From contig NZ_JH976436.1 in NCBI RefSeq assembly GCF_000306965.1, positions 102,057-166,056 of the forward strand: DNA of 64,000 nucleotides, in the 5' to 3' direction. A program made the translations under genes and the position numbers. Shown piece after piece: positions 34,683 to 44,151 of this stretch. Each line of letters begins with the position of its first letter. The first letter of the stretch is position 1. Under the pieces are notes generated by a model. That model ran no database searches. It saw only the letters and a program-made list of their open reading frames with translations, and was not told where the DNA came from. The DNA comes from Amphibacillus jilinensis Y1 (lineage in GTDB: Bacteria > Bacillota > Bacilli > Bacillales > Amphibacillaceae).

Positions 34683-35045
34683 CTACTTACTCAATAATAT
34701 CGTATCCTTTACTAATTTGTTGAGAAACAAATTAATAATTGAGATTACCACTGCTGCAACAATGGCTAAACCAAAGGTCTCGATAACAAAATCCCCACCT
34801 ATAATTGATTGTGTTAACATAAGGGTAATCGCATTAATCACAAATAGGAACAACCCGAGTGATAATACGGTAATCGGTAAAGTTAACACAATAAGAATCG
34901 GTTTAATTAAAACATTTAGCACGGACAAAATAAAACTCGCAACAACTGCCATGCCAAATGTCGCAATATAGAAACCTTCAAACAATTGTGCCACGACAAT
35001 TAAAGCAACTGCATCTAAAATTAATGATAAAATCCATTTCGTCAT
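34683..35045 (-). CDS. yvlD: YvlD-type membrane protein (phage holin family IV-like)
   Basis: 120 residues and four hydrophobic segments, with the family pattern VLIKPILIVLTLPITVLSLGLF in the middle. YvlD proteins are small membrane proteins, in B. subtilis part of an envelope-stress (sigma-W) operon with the PspC-like YvlC. Function unknown. It starts 2 bases after the PspC gene. Confidence 0.85.
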   Translation of the reverse strand: MTKWILSLILDAVALIVVAQLFEGFYIATFGMAVVASFILSVLNVLIKPILIVLTLPITVLSLGLFLFVINAITLMLTQSIIGGDFVIETFGLAIVAAVVISIINLFLNKLVKDTILLSK

Positions 35046-35047
35046 GT

Positions 35048-35245
35048 TTAGTACACATCACTTTTCGGGATAATAATGGCTGCTAAAATATAAAACAAAA
35101 TAAAAGGAAAACCTGACGTGAAAATACCTAAAACAACATATACCAAACGTAATAATGTTGCGTCAACATTTAAGTGTTCAGCCACTCCACCCAGAACTCC
35201 GGCCACCATTATATCTTGATTTGAACGCGTTAATTTCCTTGACAT
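35048..35245 (-). CDS. yvlC: PspC-domain membrane protein (YvlC-like)
   Basis: 65 residues: basic N-terminus, then VAGVLGGVAEHLNVDATLLRLVYV and a hydrophobic helix (GFPFILFYILAAIIIP), which is the whole PspC domain. Such proteins are tied to envelope stress. Start ATG 35245 with GGAGGGG upstream. Paired with yvlD as in B. subtilis. Confidence 0.88.
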   Translation of the reverse strand: MSRKLTRSNQDIMVAGVLGGVAEHLNVDATLLRLVYVVLGIFTSGFPFILFYILAAIIIPKSDVY

Positions 35246-35322
35246 TAACACCCCTCCTTGCGTACGTCTTTCCTAATTATAATTATTCCACTTTTTCAAA
35301 AAATAAAACTTAAGCTGATCGA

Positions 35323-35994
35323 TTACACTTCATTAAAAGACCATTGATAAAATGCTTCATGTGATAACTTATCTTTAACAATTTGGTCTAAGCTTGCCGG
35401 CCCTTGGTTTAACCCACCCAAAATACCCGAAGCTTGTGATTTATGTGCGACAATAGCAGCTAATTTATCCTCAAATGTGTCGGTTATATCAAATTGGAGA
35501 TCTGGTTCACCCAAATCTTTTTCTTTATCCTTTTTAATCGCCAATGCCCACACATCTGGCCTTTGATTCAGGTTTAGTCGGTTAACAGCTTCGATTGCAG
35601 CTGCGCCAAATGCATCGTGATCTGGGTGAACAGCATAGCCAGGATAATGTGTAATAACCAATGTTGGTTTAATTTTTTCAAGATAACGTAACAGATGTGT
35701 TGCTATACGGTCTTGATCTTCAAATTCTAGTGTTTTATCACGATACCCTAATTGTTCGAGATTGATGTCTAGAGATTGACAAGCATTCGTTAATTCTTGC
35801 TGGCGTATTTCAGGAAGTGTTTCTCTTGTTGCAAACGTGGGGTTACCCATGTTTCTTCCCATTTCACCTAGAGTACCACACAAATAAGTGACTGGTACGC
35901 CTTGCTTCCGAAAACGCGCGATCGTTCCAGCAGCCCCAAATGCTTCATCATCTGGATGTGGAAAGATAACCACTACATGTTCATCCTTTTTCAT
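35323..35994 (-). CDS. bshB2: Bacillithiol biosynthesis deacetylase BshB2 (YojG-like)
   Basis: 223 residues of the LmbE/PIG-L zinc deacetylase family: metal site FPHPDDEAFGAAGT (residues 11-24) and second motif THYPGYAVHPDHDAFG near 115-130. BshB removes acetyl from GlcNAc-malate in bacillithiol synthesis. It is preceded 20 bases upstream by its usual partner YojF, which points to BshB2 rather than BshB1. Confidence 0.9.
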   Translation of the reverse strand: MKKDEHVVVIFPHPDDEAFGAAGTIARFRKQGVPVTYLCGTLGEMGRNMGNPTFATRETLPEIRQQELTNACQSLDINLEQLGYRDKTLEFEDQDRIATHLLRYLEKIKPTLVITHYPGYAVHPDHDAFGAAAIEAVNRLNLNQRPDVWALAIKKDKEKDLGEPDLQFDITDTFEDKLAAIVAHKSQASGILGGLNQGPASLDQIVKDKLSHEAFYQWSFNEV

Positions 35995-36013
35995 ACAATT
36001 GCCCCCTTTGCAC

Positions 36014-36367
36014 CTAATTTGTAAATGGTTGTAAACTTAATTCAAGCGTGACCAATAGTCTACCTTGATCATCATGACCCGCCAAGAGTAAACGTTTATG
36101 CTGATCGATCTGATAATCTCTTAAACCTTCTGCATAAATCCAACCATTTTCAGTTTTTAAGCCAACACGATAATTTGTTTCATCACCACTTATTTTTGCT
36201 TGAGAAAAAGTGACTTGAGCATTACGAATAAATGCCCCTACATTATAAGCTTCTCGGTTATGATGTGTCGCATAAGCACCATTTGTCGTTTCTAAATGAA
36301 TATAAACAGGTCGATCAACAAATTGATTAAGATAATCTTGAATCAGACGAGCTTTTATTTTCTCCAT
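36014..36367 (-). CDS. yojF: YojF-family protein (DUF1806)
   Basis: 117 residues, mostly beta strands, with VYIHLETTNGAYATH and VTLELSLQPFTN typical of the YojF family. Function unknown; it nearly always precedes the bshB2/yojG gene, as here. It begins 2 bases after the uvrA stop, so uvrB-uvrA-yojF-bshB2 may be co-transcribed. Confidence 0.82.
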   Translation of the reverse strand: MEKIKARLIQDYLNQFVDRPVYIHLETTNGAYATHHNREAYNVGAFIRNAQVTFSQAKISGDETNYRVGLKTENGWIYAEGLRDYQIDQHKRLLLAGHDDQGRLLVTLELSLQPFTN

Positions 36368-36369
36368 CT

Positions 36370-39249
36370 TTACACCTCTACCTCAGTTATTGAGCTTTTA
36401 TTAACAACTTCCGACATTCTTGCATGATCACGGTCTAAAATAGGTTTAAGATAATGACCTGTATAAGAACCGGAAACCGAAGCAATTTCTTCAGGGGTTC
36501 CAGTAGCTACAATTGTACCTCCACGATCGCCGCCTTCGGGTCCTAAATCAATAATGTAATCAGCTGCTTTAATAACATCTAAATTATGTTCAATTATAAC
36601 AACAGTATCTCCATTTTCAACCAAGCGTTGCAGAACGAGCAAGAGTCTACCAATATCATCTACATGCAGGCCAGTTGTTGGTTCATCAAGGATATAAAGC
36701 GACTTACCGTTTGATCGACGGTGCAGCTCACTAGCTAGCTTAACCCGTTGAGCTTCACCTCCAGATAATGTTGTCGCTGGTTGACCTAAGCGAATGTAAC
36801 CTAAACCAACATCAAGAACTGTTTGCAATTTCCTTTTAATCTTAGGGATATTTTTGAAAAACAACAGTGCCTCTTCAATGGTCATATCTAAAATATCAGC
36901 TATATTCTTCCCTTTATATTTTACTTCTAATGTTTCTCTATTGTAGCGTTTGCCATGGCAAACTTCACATGGGACATAAACATCAGGTAAAAAATGCATT
37001 TCTATTTTTATAATACCATCACCACGGCACGCTTCACAACGCCCACCTTTTACATTAAAGCTAAAGCGACCTTTTTTATACCCTCGTATTTTAGCTTCAT
37101 TGATTTGTGCGAATACATCACGAATATCATCAAATACCCCCGTATAAGTAGCAGGATTCGAGCGTGGTGTTCTGCCAATCGGCGATTGATCAATATCAAT
37201 GATCTTTTCTAAATGTTCACTACCTTTAATTGCTTTATGCTTACCCGGTTTTTGCTTAGCACGATTAAGTAACATTGCTAGCTTCTTATGAACAATTTCA
37301 TTAATAAGCGTACTTTTACCTGACCCCGACACCCCAGTAACAGTTGTCATTAAACCGATTGGTATTTTGACATTAACGTTCTTCAAGTTGTTCTCACTGG
37401 CGTCTTCCACTTCGATGAAGCGGCCATCTGGTTGGCGGCGTTCAGCAGGTAAGGGGATAAATTTCTTACCAAGCAAATATTGTCCTGTAAGTGATTTCTT
37501 CTGGCGCATCACTTGTTTCGGCGTGCCACTGGCAATAATTTCACCACCATGTTCACCCGCACCTGGACCAATATCAATTAACCAGTCTGCTGCTAACATC
37601 GTATCTTCATCATGCTCAACTACAATTAAAGTGTTACCTAAGTCTCGCATCTGTTGAAGGGTATGAATTAAACGGTCATTATCACGTTGATGTAACCCAA
37701 TAGAAGGCTCATCAAGTACATACAAAACACCAGTGAGTGCTGAACCAATTTGCGTCGCCAAACGAATACGTTGCGCTTCACCACCAGACAACGTCCCAGC
37801 TTTTCTCGATAATGTTAAATAATCAAGTCCGACATTCGTTAGAAATGTTAACCGGCTTTCCAATTCTTTTAAGATCATTTTAGCAATTTTTTGTTCCTTA
37901 TTAGAGAGCTCTAATTTTTTCAATAACTCATTAGCTTCTGTAACAGACAACTGTGTAACTTGACCAATATGAAGGCCATTAATCAAAACCGACATCGCTT
38001 CCTTGTTTAAACGGAAGCCCTGACATGTTGGACAATCTTTTTGTGCCATATATTTCTCCATTTGCTCACGAATATAATCTGAACTTGTTTCTCGATATCT
38101 TCGCGCAAGGTTGTTTAAGACACCTTCAAATTCGATTTCAGTATCGCGCTTCATACCGTAATCATTTTCATAACTAAAATGGATTTTTTCTTTGCCACTG
38201 CCCCGTAGGATTTTGTCTAATTGCTTTTTAGGTAACTGACTAACTGGTATATCCATATCAATGCCATAGTGTTTACAAACACTTGTAAGTAATTGGGGAT
38301 AATATTGTGAGCTCGTTGGTTGCCAAGCAACAATTGCCCCTTCATTTAAGGTTAGTGCCTTGTTCGGCATAACGAGATCGACGTCGACTTCTAATTTACT
38401 TCCTAAACCATCACACTGTTGACAAGCGCCATGTGGTGCATTAAAAGAAAATAATCGCGGTTCTAATTCTCCAATTGAGAAGCCACATATCGGACATGCG
38501 TGGAGTTCACTAAATAGCAATTCTTCTTCTCCAACAACATCAACAATGACCTGTCCTTCACTTAATTTCAGTGCTGTTTCAAGTGAATCACTTAGCCTAG
38601 CAGATACACCATCTTTAACCACAATTCGATCAACAACAACTTCAATGTTATGCTTATTATTTTTCTCTAGCTTAATCTCATCACCAATTTCCATCATTTC
38701 ACCATCTACACGCAATCGAATATAGCCTTCTTGTTTAAGCTTTTCTAGTAATTTTACATGCTCACCTTTTCGTCCTGATACAACAGGTGCAAGAATTTGT
38801 AGCTTTGTTCGTTCAGGATAAGTCAGAATTCGATCTACCATTTGCTCGACGGTTTGTGAAGTAATTTCAATGCCGTGGGTTGGACATGTCGGATGTCCAA
38901 TCCGTGCATATAAAAGCCTTAAATAATCATAAATCTCAGTTACCGTTGCAACCGTCGACCTTGGATTTTTACTGGTTGTTTTTTGATCAATCGAGATCGC
39001 AGGCGACAATCCCTCAATCGTATCGACATCAGGCTTATCCATCTGTCCTAAAAACTGACGTGCATATGCTGATAACGATTCAACATAACGTCTTTGTCCC
39101 TCTGCATAAATAGTGTCGAATGCCAATGACGATTTTCCAGAACCTGATAGCCCAGTGAGAACAACGAGCTTATCTTTTGGGATATCAATGTCAACATTTT
39201 TTAAATTATGGGCTCGAGCACCCTTAATTGTAATTTTCTTTTTTACCAT
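36370..39249 (-). CDS. uvrA: Excinuclease ABC subunit A
   Basis: 959 residues with two ABC modules ([15 protein letters not shown] near 31-45; [15 protein letters not shown] near 640-655), [12 protein letters not shown] and [12 protein letters not shown] signatures. Zinc modules are CPICGF...CQQCDG and CEACRGDG...CEVCHGKRY. It recognises bulky DNA lesions and loads UvrB. It lies 6 bases after uvrB and shares its LexA-type promoter. Confidence 0.97.
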   Translation of the reverse strand: MVKKKITIKGARAHNLKNVDIDIPKDKLVVLTGLSGSGKSSLAFDTIYAEGQRRYVESLSAYARQFLGQMDKPDVDTIEGLSPAISIDQKTTSKNPRSTVATVTEIYDYLRLLYARIGHPTCPTHGIEITSQTVEQMVDRILTYPERTKLQILAPVVSGRKGEHVKLLEKLKQEGYIRLRVDGEMMEIGDEIKLEKNNKHNIEVVVDRIVVKDGVSARLSDSLETALKLSEGQVIVDVVGEEELLFSELHACPICGFSIGELEPRLFSFNAPHGACQQCDGLGSKLEVDVDLVMPNKALTLNEGAIVAWQPTSSQYYPQLLTSVCKHYGIDMDIPVSQLPKKQLDKILRGSGKEKIHFSYENDYGMKRDTEIEFEGVLNNLARRYRETSSDYIREQMEKYMAQKDCPTCQGFRLNKEAMSVLINGLHIGQVTQLSVTEANELLKKLELSNKEQKIAKMILKELESRLTFLTNVGLDYLTLSRKAGTLSGGEAQRIRLATQIGSALTGVLYVLDEPSIGLHQRDNDRLIHTLQQMRDLGNTLIVVEHDEDTMLAADWLIDIGPGAGEHGGEIIASGTPKQVMRQKKSLTGQYLLGKKFIPLPAERRQPDGRFIEVEDASENNLKNVNVKIPIGLMTTVTGVSGSGKSTLINEIVHKKLAMLLNRAKQKPGKHKAIKGSEHLEKIIDIDQSPIGRTPRSNPATYTGVFDDIRDVFAQINEAKIRGYKKGRFSFNVKGGRCEACRGDGIIKIEMHFLPDVYVPCEVCHGKRYNRETLEVKYKGKNIADILDMTIEEALLFFKNIPKIKRKLQTVLDVGLGYIRLGQPATTLSGGEAQRVKLASELHRRSNGKSLYILDEPTTGLHVDDIGRLLLVLQRLVENGDTVVIIEHNLDVIKAADYIIDLGPEGGDRGGTIVATGTPEEIASVSGSYTGHYLKPILDRDHARMSEVVNKSSITEVEV

Positions 39250-39255
39250 CTATGC

Positions 39256-41238
39256 TCACCCTTCCGCTTTCAGTTCAAGAACAAGATCACGCAGTTCGGC
39301 TGCCTTCTCGAAATTTAATTCACGTGCGGCCTGCTTCATCTCTTGTTCCATTTCTTCTATAAGTTTTGTTCGTTCTTTTTTCGTCATCTCCGATAATTTC
39401 GGACGATCTGCTTGATAGTCGGCTTGATCTTCAGCTGCTATCGTTGCCCGAATGACATCACGAACCTCTTTATTAATCGTCTTAGGTGTTATACCATGTG
39501 CTTTATTATAGGCTTCTTGCTTCTCTCGTCGCCTTTGCGTCTCATCTATTGCTCGTCTCATCGAATCCGTGATCCGATCAGCATACATAATAACTTGTCC
39601 TTCTTCGTTTCGAGCAGCACGTCCCATCGTCTGAATCAATGAACGATCCGAACGTAAAAATCCTTCTTTATCAGCATCTAAAATAGCGACAAGAGACACT
39701 TCAGGAATATCTAAGCCTTCTCTCAACAAGTTAATGCCGATAAGGACATCATATTTACCTACCCTTAAATCGCGAATAATTTCAATCCGCTCCAACGTTT
39801 TAATCTCAGAGTGTAAATAGGCAACTTTCATGCCAATCTCTTTCAAATAGTCGGTTAAGTCTTCTGACATTTTTTTCGTTAATGTTGTGATGAGTGCCCG
39901 TTGATCTTTTTTAGTTCTTTTGTTAATTTCACCAATAAGGTCATCGATTTGACCATCAATCGGGCGAACATCCACTTCTGGATCAAGCAATCCAGTTGGC
40001 CGAATAATCTGTTCGGTCATCTTTGGCGTATGCTCTAATTCATATGGTCCAGGCGTAGCTGAAACAAAAATAAACTGATTTGCTTTTTCTTCAAACTCAG
40101 TAAACGTCAATGGCCGGTTATCAAGTGCTGAAGGTAACCTAAAACCATGATCTACAAGCACTTGTTTTCGCGCTTTGTCACCATTAAACATGCCTCGAAC
40201 TTGGGGTAACGTTACATGTGATTCATCAATAACAATGACAAAATCATCAGGAAAGTAATCGATTAACGTATAAGGTGTTGAGCCCGCTTCACGAAGTGTT
40301 AGATGACGAGAGTAATTCTCAATTCCTGAACAAAAACCCATTTCAGCCATCATTTCCAAATCATAACGTGTCCGTTGTTCAATACGCTGTGCTTCTAATA
40401 ATTTATCGTTCTCACGAAAATACTTGAGTTGTTGCTCTAACTCAGCCTCGATATTTTTCATCGCAATCTTTAATTTATCTTCACCGGTAACAAAGTGTGA
40501 CGCCGGAAAAATAGCAATGTGCTCACGGTCGCCAATGATTTCTCCGGTTAATGCATCAACTTCACGAATCCGATCAATTTCATCGCCAAAAAATTCAACA
40601 CGAACGCAATGCTCTTCACGTGAAGCTGGAATAATTTCTACTGAATCGCCACGCACACGAAAAGTACCACGTTGAAAATCTATATCATTACGCGCATATT
40701 GTATATCTACCAAATTTCGAAGCAATTGATCGCGATCTTTTTCCATACCAACCCGAAGTGACAATACTTGCTTCCGATATTCTTCAGGAGAACCTAAACC
40801 ATATATGCAGGATACACTCGCAACAATCAGGACATCATCACGTTCAAATAGTGATGATGTTGCCGAGTGTCTTAATTTATCAATTTCATCATTAATACTG
40901 GAATCTTTTTCAATAAAGGTATCCGTAGAAGGCACATAGGCCTCAGGCTGATAGTAATCATAGTAACTTACAAAATATTCAACCGCATTATTTGGAAAGA
41001 ATTCCTTAAACTCACTATAAAGTTGACCAGCCAATGTTTTATTATGCGCCATCACAAGTGTTGGTTTCTTGACTTCTTTAATGACATTTGAAATCGTAAA
41101 TGTTTTTCCTGTTCCAGTTGCACCAAGCAATGTTTGAGCACGTTTTTTACGATTTATACCGTCAACGAGCTCAGCGATCGCCTTGGGTTGATCACCTTCT
41201 GGTTTATATTTCGATACTAATTCAAAAGCTTGTCCCAT
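39256..41238 (-). CDS. uvrB: Excinuclease ABC subunit B
   Basis: 660 residues. Walker [11 protein letters not shown] (about 39-48), the beta-hairpin [21 protein letters not shown], DExH box [13 protein letters not shown], helicase motif [11 protein letters not shown], and a C-terminal UVR domain ([24 protein letters not shown]). It verifies damage and recruits UvrC. The upstream region has a -10 box and a LexA-like site, so it is probably SOS-induced. Confidence 0.97.
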   Translation of the reverse strand: MGQAFELVSKYKPEGDQPKAIAELVDGINRKKRAQTLLGATGTGKTFTISNVIKEVKKPTLVMAHNKTLAGQLYSEFKEFFPNNAVEYFVSYYDYYQPEAYVPSTDTFIEKDSSINDEIDKLRHSATSSLFERDDVLIVASVSCIYGLGSPEEYRKQVLSLRVGMEKDRDQLLRNLVDIQYARNDIDFQRGTFRVRGDSVEIIPASREEHCVRVEFFGDEIDRIREVDALTGEIIGDREHIAIFPASHFVTGEDKLKIAMKNIEAELEQQLKYFRENDKLLEAQRIEQRTRYDLEMMAEMGFCSGIENYSRHLTLREAGSTPYTLIDYFPDDFVIVIDESHVTLPQVRGMFNGDKARKQVLVDHGFRLPSALDNRPLTFTEFEEKANQFIFVSATPGPYELEHTPKMTEQIIRPTGLLDPEVDVRPIDGQIDDLIGEINKRTKKDQRALITTLTKKMSEDLTDYLKEIGMKVAYLHSEIKTLERIEIIRDLRVGKYDVLIGINLLREGLDIPEVSLVAILDADKEGFLRSDRSLIQTMGRAARNEEGQVIMYADRITDSMRRAIDETQRRREKQEAYNKAHGITPKTINKEVRDVIRATIAAEDQADYQADRPKLSEMTKKERTKLIEEMEQEMKQAARELNFEKAAELRDLVLELKAEG

Positions 41239-41297
41239 CGCTTATTCCTCCGATCTGTCTATTTACCTTTTTTCCCAACCGATTTATAGATAAACCT

Positions 41298-41337
41298 ATT
41301 ATACACAATTCAATCTATAAATGCGAACGAATATTCG
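41298..41337 (-). promoter_or_regulatory. uvrB promoter with LexA (DinR) box
   Basis: CGAACGAATATTCG at 41324-41337 matches the Bacillus SOS box CGAAC-N4-GTTCG but for one base. On the minus strand TATAAT (41298-41303) lies 18 bases from TTCGCA (41322-41327), so the box overlaps the -35 element, ideal for repression. Confidence 0.75.
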
Positions 41338-41338
41338 C

Positions 41339-41716
41339 TTTTTTAGTGAATTATTACTTTTTTTCGTGGAAAATCCGCATGACTCACGAACGAACTCAAT
41401 CCGCTTGATCGTGTTCAATAGAATCGGTACTCAATATCCTTGTTGACTTACTTCTGCATGGGTGTGCCACTTGCGACCTTCTCCTATATTTAGAACGTTA
41501 TTTCGTTCCGGAAAGCGGAACATAGATCTCATGCATGTCTTGCGTTTTACCCTTATGCTATCTTTTCTGAACGTAAAATTCAGCTGAGAAAGTTTAGTTA
41601 ATTATATAAGGTGAAAAATCATTAGGTTCTCTGTCAAATGTAGTAGTGTAATGTTCACTTCACCATTCATCTTTGTTAAAAGCTCTTTTTCCATAAAGTA
41701 GTGCTATTGCTAAGCC
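41339..41716. other. Gene-free degenerate region downstream of the uvrB promoter
   Basis: No supportable gene. AAAATTCAGCTGAGAAAGTT at about 41576 recurs with one change (AAAATTCAGATGAGAAAGTT) at about 42048, so the two sites flank the cruciform repeat and transposase scrap as direct repeats. Confidence 0.5.
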
Positions 41717-41829
41717 GCAGAGGGAAATATACTCGCTTTCCGCGGACGAACGCCCAAGCCTCCTCGCAAAGACCGCTGTGGGGTCTCGGTCGCCCGTTTT
41801 TCCGCAGGAGTCTCGCATATTTCCTCTGC
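41717..41829 (-). repeat. Bacillaceae-type intergenic cruciform repeat (inverted relative to 8717-8830)
   Basis: Outer stem GCAGAGGGAAATAT/ATATTTCCTCTGC and inner TCCGCGGA-type arms. In the minus direction it reads GCGAGACTCCTGCGGAAAAA...CCGCGGAAAGCGAGTATATT, the same wording as the first copy. It appears to interrupt a transposase remnant. Confidence 0.75.
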
Positions 41830-41889
41830 TATGTACTATTTCAAACGAGAGTCTTTTTAACCTCTTGTTGCCATAATATGTTGTTCTTC

Positions 41890-42073
41890 TAACGTTGAAA
41901 ATTTTTGATACCAAAACAGGCTTACTTGTATCACACGAACGCAAGTATTTCTCAATGGTCTCTACCTTTCGATCAGGTAAGATGTCAGTAATTTCTTTAT
42001 TCTCCACATCCACCACATTCATTATAGAGCCATTCAGTGTAGAGCCAAAATTCAGATGAGAAAGTTGAATCAC
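41890..42073 (-). pseudogene. Remnant of an ISL3-like transposase
   Basis: About 60 codons translate to NGSIMNVVDVENKEITDILP followed by DRKVETIEKYLRSCDTSKPV. This resembles the segment of ISL3-family transposases where a variable/structural stretch (xGTxxVDLExxxxIDLLPDRxxETxxxWL) precedes the second catalytic Asp. Neither the N-terminal zinc finger nor the DDE core is present, and the frame runs on into the cruciform repeat. Assignment is from recall of family wording. Confidence 0.55.
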
Positions 42074-42090
42074 TAGCTAATTTAGGACAA

Positions 42091-42121
42091 AAAACTTGAG
42101 GAATATGCTTCCTCAAGTTTT
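42091..42121 (-). terminator. Terminator of prfC
   Basis: AAAACTTGAGGAA pairs perfectly with TTCCTCAAGTTTT around TATGC; on the minus strand a T-run follows, immediately after the prfC stop. Confidence 0.88.
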
Positions 42122-42124
42122 GAT

Positions 42125-43711
42125 TTAATAGGATTGATCATATTGATTAACTTCAAATAGATCAATTAGCTTTATATCTTTATGTTTATCCGTGAACCAA
42201 CGTAATGCAAAATCATTTTTAAATAAGACTAAAAATGCACCTTCACGATCTTTCACTAATAAATTTCGTTCATCAAACAGGCTCGTGTCCACTTGTTCTA
42301 GCTCAAGCCAACGCGGAATCCTTTCTCCAATTGATTCTAAGTTCACTTCTACATTATACTCATGTTTCATACGATGTTCAAATACTTGATACTGAAGCTC
42401 ACCGACGGCACCAATAATATATTGTTCAAATGGATAGCCCGTAAACAATTGAATCGCACCCTCTTGGACAAGCTGTTCTAAACCTTTCTTGAATTGTTTA
42501 GCCTTCATAACATTTTTAGCCGTTACGCGCTTAAACAATTCTGGTGGAAACTGTGGTAATTCATCATATTGAAAGGTATCTTTTCCTGATAATAATGTAT
42601 CTCCAATCCGATATATACCAGGATCATAGATACCGATAATGTCACCCGGAAAAGCATGATCAACGGTATCACGTGATGACGCGACAAATTGCTGGGTTTG
42701 CGTTAATTTAATTGTTTTATTCAGTCGCGGTAATTTAACTGTCATTCCACGTTCAAATTCACCCGAGCACACTCTTAAAAAAGCAACGCGATCACGATGA
42801 GCGGGATTCATATTCGCTTGAATTTTGAAAATGAATCCAGAAAATGCTTCATTTTCCGGTTGGACGAGGCCTTCTGTTGTTCTTCGTGGCTTTGGATTTG
42901 GCGCCATCTCAATAAACGTATCAAAAAAGGTCTGTACACCAAAAGGGGCAAGTGCACTCCCAAAGAAGACAGGCGTTTGTTCTCCTTTTAAAACTGAATC
43001 TAAAGAAAAATCATCACCAGCTTCATCGAGTAACGCAAGCTCCTCTTCTGCTTCTTGGTATGTCAAATCTTCTGTTAATTCAGGATAACTTCCCTGCTCA
43101 AGTTCAGAATAAGGGATATACTTTTCTTCTTCATTCCCATTAAATTGAACAAATTGTTGGTGATAACGATCAAAAATACCTAAAAAGCGCTTGCCCATTC
43201 CAACTGGCCAATTGATTGGACACGTTTCAATTTCAAGTACTTGCTCAATTTGTTCTAATAATGCTAATGGATCACGACCCTCTCGATCCATTTTATTAAT
43301 AAACGTAAAGATCGGAATCCCACGCATTTTACAAACTTTAAATAGCTTAATCGTTTGCGCTTCAATTCCTTTCGTTGCATCAATAATCATTACCACACTA
43401 TCCACTGCCGTTAAAGTTCGATAAGTATCCTCACTGAAGTCCTCATGCCCCGGTGTATCAAGAATATTGACATGGTAATCTTTATATGGGAAATTCATCA
43501 CACTTGATGTTACCGAGATCCCACGTTGTTTCTCAATTTCCATCCAGTCAGAAGTTGCGAACTTACCCGTTTTCTTTCCTTTCACAGTACCGGCTGATCG
43601 AATTAACTGGCCGAACATCAATAGTTTCTCTGTTAAGGTTGTTTTACCCGCATCCGGGTGTGAAATAATCGCAAATGTTTTTCGTTTCTTTACTTCTGTT
43701 TCAATTGTCAT
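42125..43711 (-). CDS. prfC: Peptide chain release factor 3
   Basis: 528 residues. Translational GTPase motifs: G1 SHPDAGKTTLTE, switch I region GISVTSSVM, G3 DTPGHEDFSEDTYR, G4 FINKMDREG. Domain III/IV extends to the C-terminus. RF3 recycles RF1/RF2 from the ribosome. It is absent from B. subtilis and thus an addition relative to that map, bounded by the transposase scrap on one side and repeat copy 13 on the other. A good upstream site is not obvious; start ATG 43711 (MTIETEVKKRKTFAIISHPD) fits family length. Confidence 0.95.
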   Translation of the reverse strand: MTIETEVKKRKTFAIISHPDAGKTTLTEKLLMFGQLIRSAGTVKGKKTGKFATSDWMEIEKQRGISVTSSVMNFPYKDYHVNILDTPGHEDFSEDTYRTLTAVDSVVMIIDATKGIEAQTIKLFKVCKMRGIPIFTFINKMDREGRDPLALLEQIEQVLEIETCPINWPVGMGKRFLGIFDRYHQQFVQFNGNEEEKYIPYSELEQGSYPELTEDLTYQEAEEELALLDEAGDDFSLDSVLKGEQTPVFFGSALAPFGVQTFFDTFIEMAPNPKPRRTTEGLVQPENEAFSGFIFKIQANMNPAHRDRVAFLRVCSGEFERGMTVKLPRLNKTIKLTQTQQFVASSRDTVDHAFPGDIIGIYDPGIYRIGDTLLSGKDTFQYDELPQFPPELFKRVTAKNVMKAKQFKKGLEQLVQEGAIQLFTGYPFEQYIIGAVGELQYQVFEHRMKHEYNVEVNLESIGERIPRWLELEQVDTSLFDERNLLVKDREGAFLVLFKNDFALRWFTDKHKDIKLIDLFEVNQYDQSY

Positions 43712-43854
43712 CTGACTACCTTCTATCTGTATTATATATTTTCATAACGCTATACCAATACATGCGTTTAGCTTTTGATATCCGTTTAGAAGTTAGCACA
43801 CCTTTGTTTATAAAGTCAATTACTATTTGTTCAATTTGAACGATTAATTTTAGG

Positions 43855-44099
43855 ATAAAACAATCCTTCAATCAGTGGAGGGAGGGCTACAGGATGTAGA
43901 TCATGCAGACGTTACCACAAGACGTGCCGGTTTTAGTCTACGATCTTACCCACCAACTGAGGAACACAAGCTAACGTTTTCGCGTCCTGCGAAAACGCTT
44001 GTGTGACCAACATCCTGTTGGCACGAGTGAATCAGAACATTAGCGTCCGTTATTATCCACCTAAATAGATTTGCTTTACGAACGGTTATCTGTGATAAA
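43855..44099 (+). repeat. AACGAACC-family intergenic element, copy 13 (with an inserted hairpin)
   Basis: GATAAAACAATCCTTCAATC, inner module intact, then CCACCAACTGA. Here about 70 extra bases intervene, with hairpins CACAAGC..CGTTTTCGCGTCCTGCGAAAACG..GCTTGTG (written in parts) and CCAACA/TGTTGG. Then GAGTGAATCAGAACATTAGC, a shortened second hairpin and TTATCTGTGATAAA. Confidence 0.88.
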
Positions 44100-44105
44100 A
44101 TTTGT

Positions 44106-44111
44106 TATAAT
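44106..44111 (+). promoter_or_regulatory. Candidate -10 box of the SNF2 helicase gene, adjoining repeat copy 13
   Basis: A perfect TATAAT starts 7 bases after the right end of the repeat; the corresponding -35 position would fall inside the repeat (around GGTTAT, 44084-44089), a poor match. Confidence 0.45.
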
Positions 44112-44151
44112 AGTGAGATACACATTTATTGTAGTTACTAAGGAGTTTATT

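Noticed and set aside
41660-42073. 137-codon minus-strand frame as one complete gene
   Set aside because: Only its first half resembles a transposase; the second half is translation of the cruciform repeat. Treated as a remnant.
44071-44151. N-terminal extension of the SNF2 helicase
   Set aside because: It would be translated from repeat and promoter sequence; ATG 44152 follows AAGGAG and matches the family start.
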